Positions 15,269 to 15,396 of a stretch of DNA of 15,396 bases are shown piece after piece (positions within the stretch are counted from its first letter, which is position 1; every line of letters begins with the position of its first letter). The notes under the pieces are model-generated. The model ran no database searches. It was not told where the DNA came from and saw only the letters and a program-made list of their open reading frames with translations. Both the position numbers and the translations under genes were made by a program. The stretch comes from Methanobrevibacter sp. Lineage in GTDB: Archaea; Methanobacteriota; Methanobacteria; Methanobacteriales; Methanobacteriaceae. Where the stretch lies: positions 5,690 to 21,085 of the forward strand of contig NZ_SUTI01000022.1 in NCBI RefSeq assembly GCF_015062985.1. Reading direction: 5' to 3'.

Positions 15269-15396
15269 TGAAGTTTTGAGGAAAATTATTTTTTTTTGGC
15301 AGATTTTTAATTTTCCATCGACTTGTATCAAATTAGTAAATTGTGAAAAATCTAATTCAACACGATTCTAATTTGGAGAGTGTATGTTTTGACTAA

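Noticed and set aside
15352..15396. End of a minus-strand gene entering from the right
   Set aside because: Only 14 codons precede a stop at 15352-15354; too short to support as coding.

Overview
The window is AT-rich archaeal DNA. It most likely comes from a gut or rumen Methanobacteriales methanogen such as Methanobrevibacter, or possibly Methanosphaera. The clues are two Asn/Thr-rich adhesin-like proteins with beta-helix repeats and Lys-rich Ig-like tails, archaeal TATA boxes about 35-40 nt before start codons, GGTGA-type ribosome binding sites, and T-tract terminators. The genus is inferred from gene content only.

Layout. Positions 1-2143 hold the 3' part of a large adhesin-like gene (+) that runs off the left edge. 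Positions 2388-4543 hold a second adhesin-like gene (+); its signal peptide is one base out of frame with the only well-placed ATG. Both end in hairpin plus T-tract terminators that include the stop codon. Positions 4544-5221 carry no gene I recognise, but hold three compact hairpins and a short orphan reading frame. A small winged-helix regulator (5222-5473, +) follows and converges, three bases apart, on the end of a long minus-strand gene cluster.

The cluster reads right to left: hsdM, hsdS, hsdR (a complete Type I restriction-modification system), then a DUF1802 protein, then a 475-residue protein that joins a GIY-YIG nuclease domain to three zinc-binding modules and two C-terminal membrane helices. 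Junctions are tight: an SD inside the hsdM stop, 4-bp ATGA overlaps at hsdS/hsdR and hsdR/DUF1802, then a 37-bp gap before the nuclease gene, which may also have its own promoter. HsdM and HsdS would form the sequence-specific methyltransferase and HsdR adds the ATP-driven translocase and nuclease. The last two genes look like accessory parts and are the best candidate here for an undescribed extension of a defence island.

Right of hsdM, a promoter region with a perfect inverted repeat separates it from a divergent 128-residue helical protein (13788-14174, +). This converges on a membrane-anchored Ig-like surface protein (14324-14965, -), with a shared hairpin between them. The last 430 bp hold only the upstream region of that gene and a 10-bp perfect inverted repeat.
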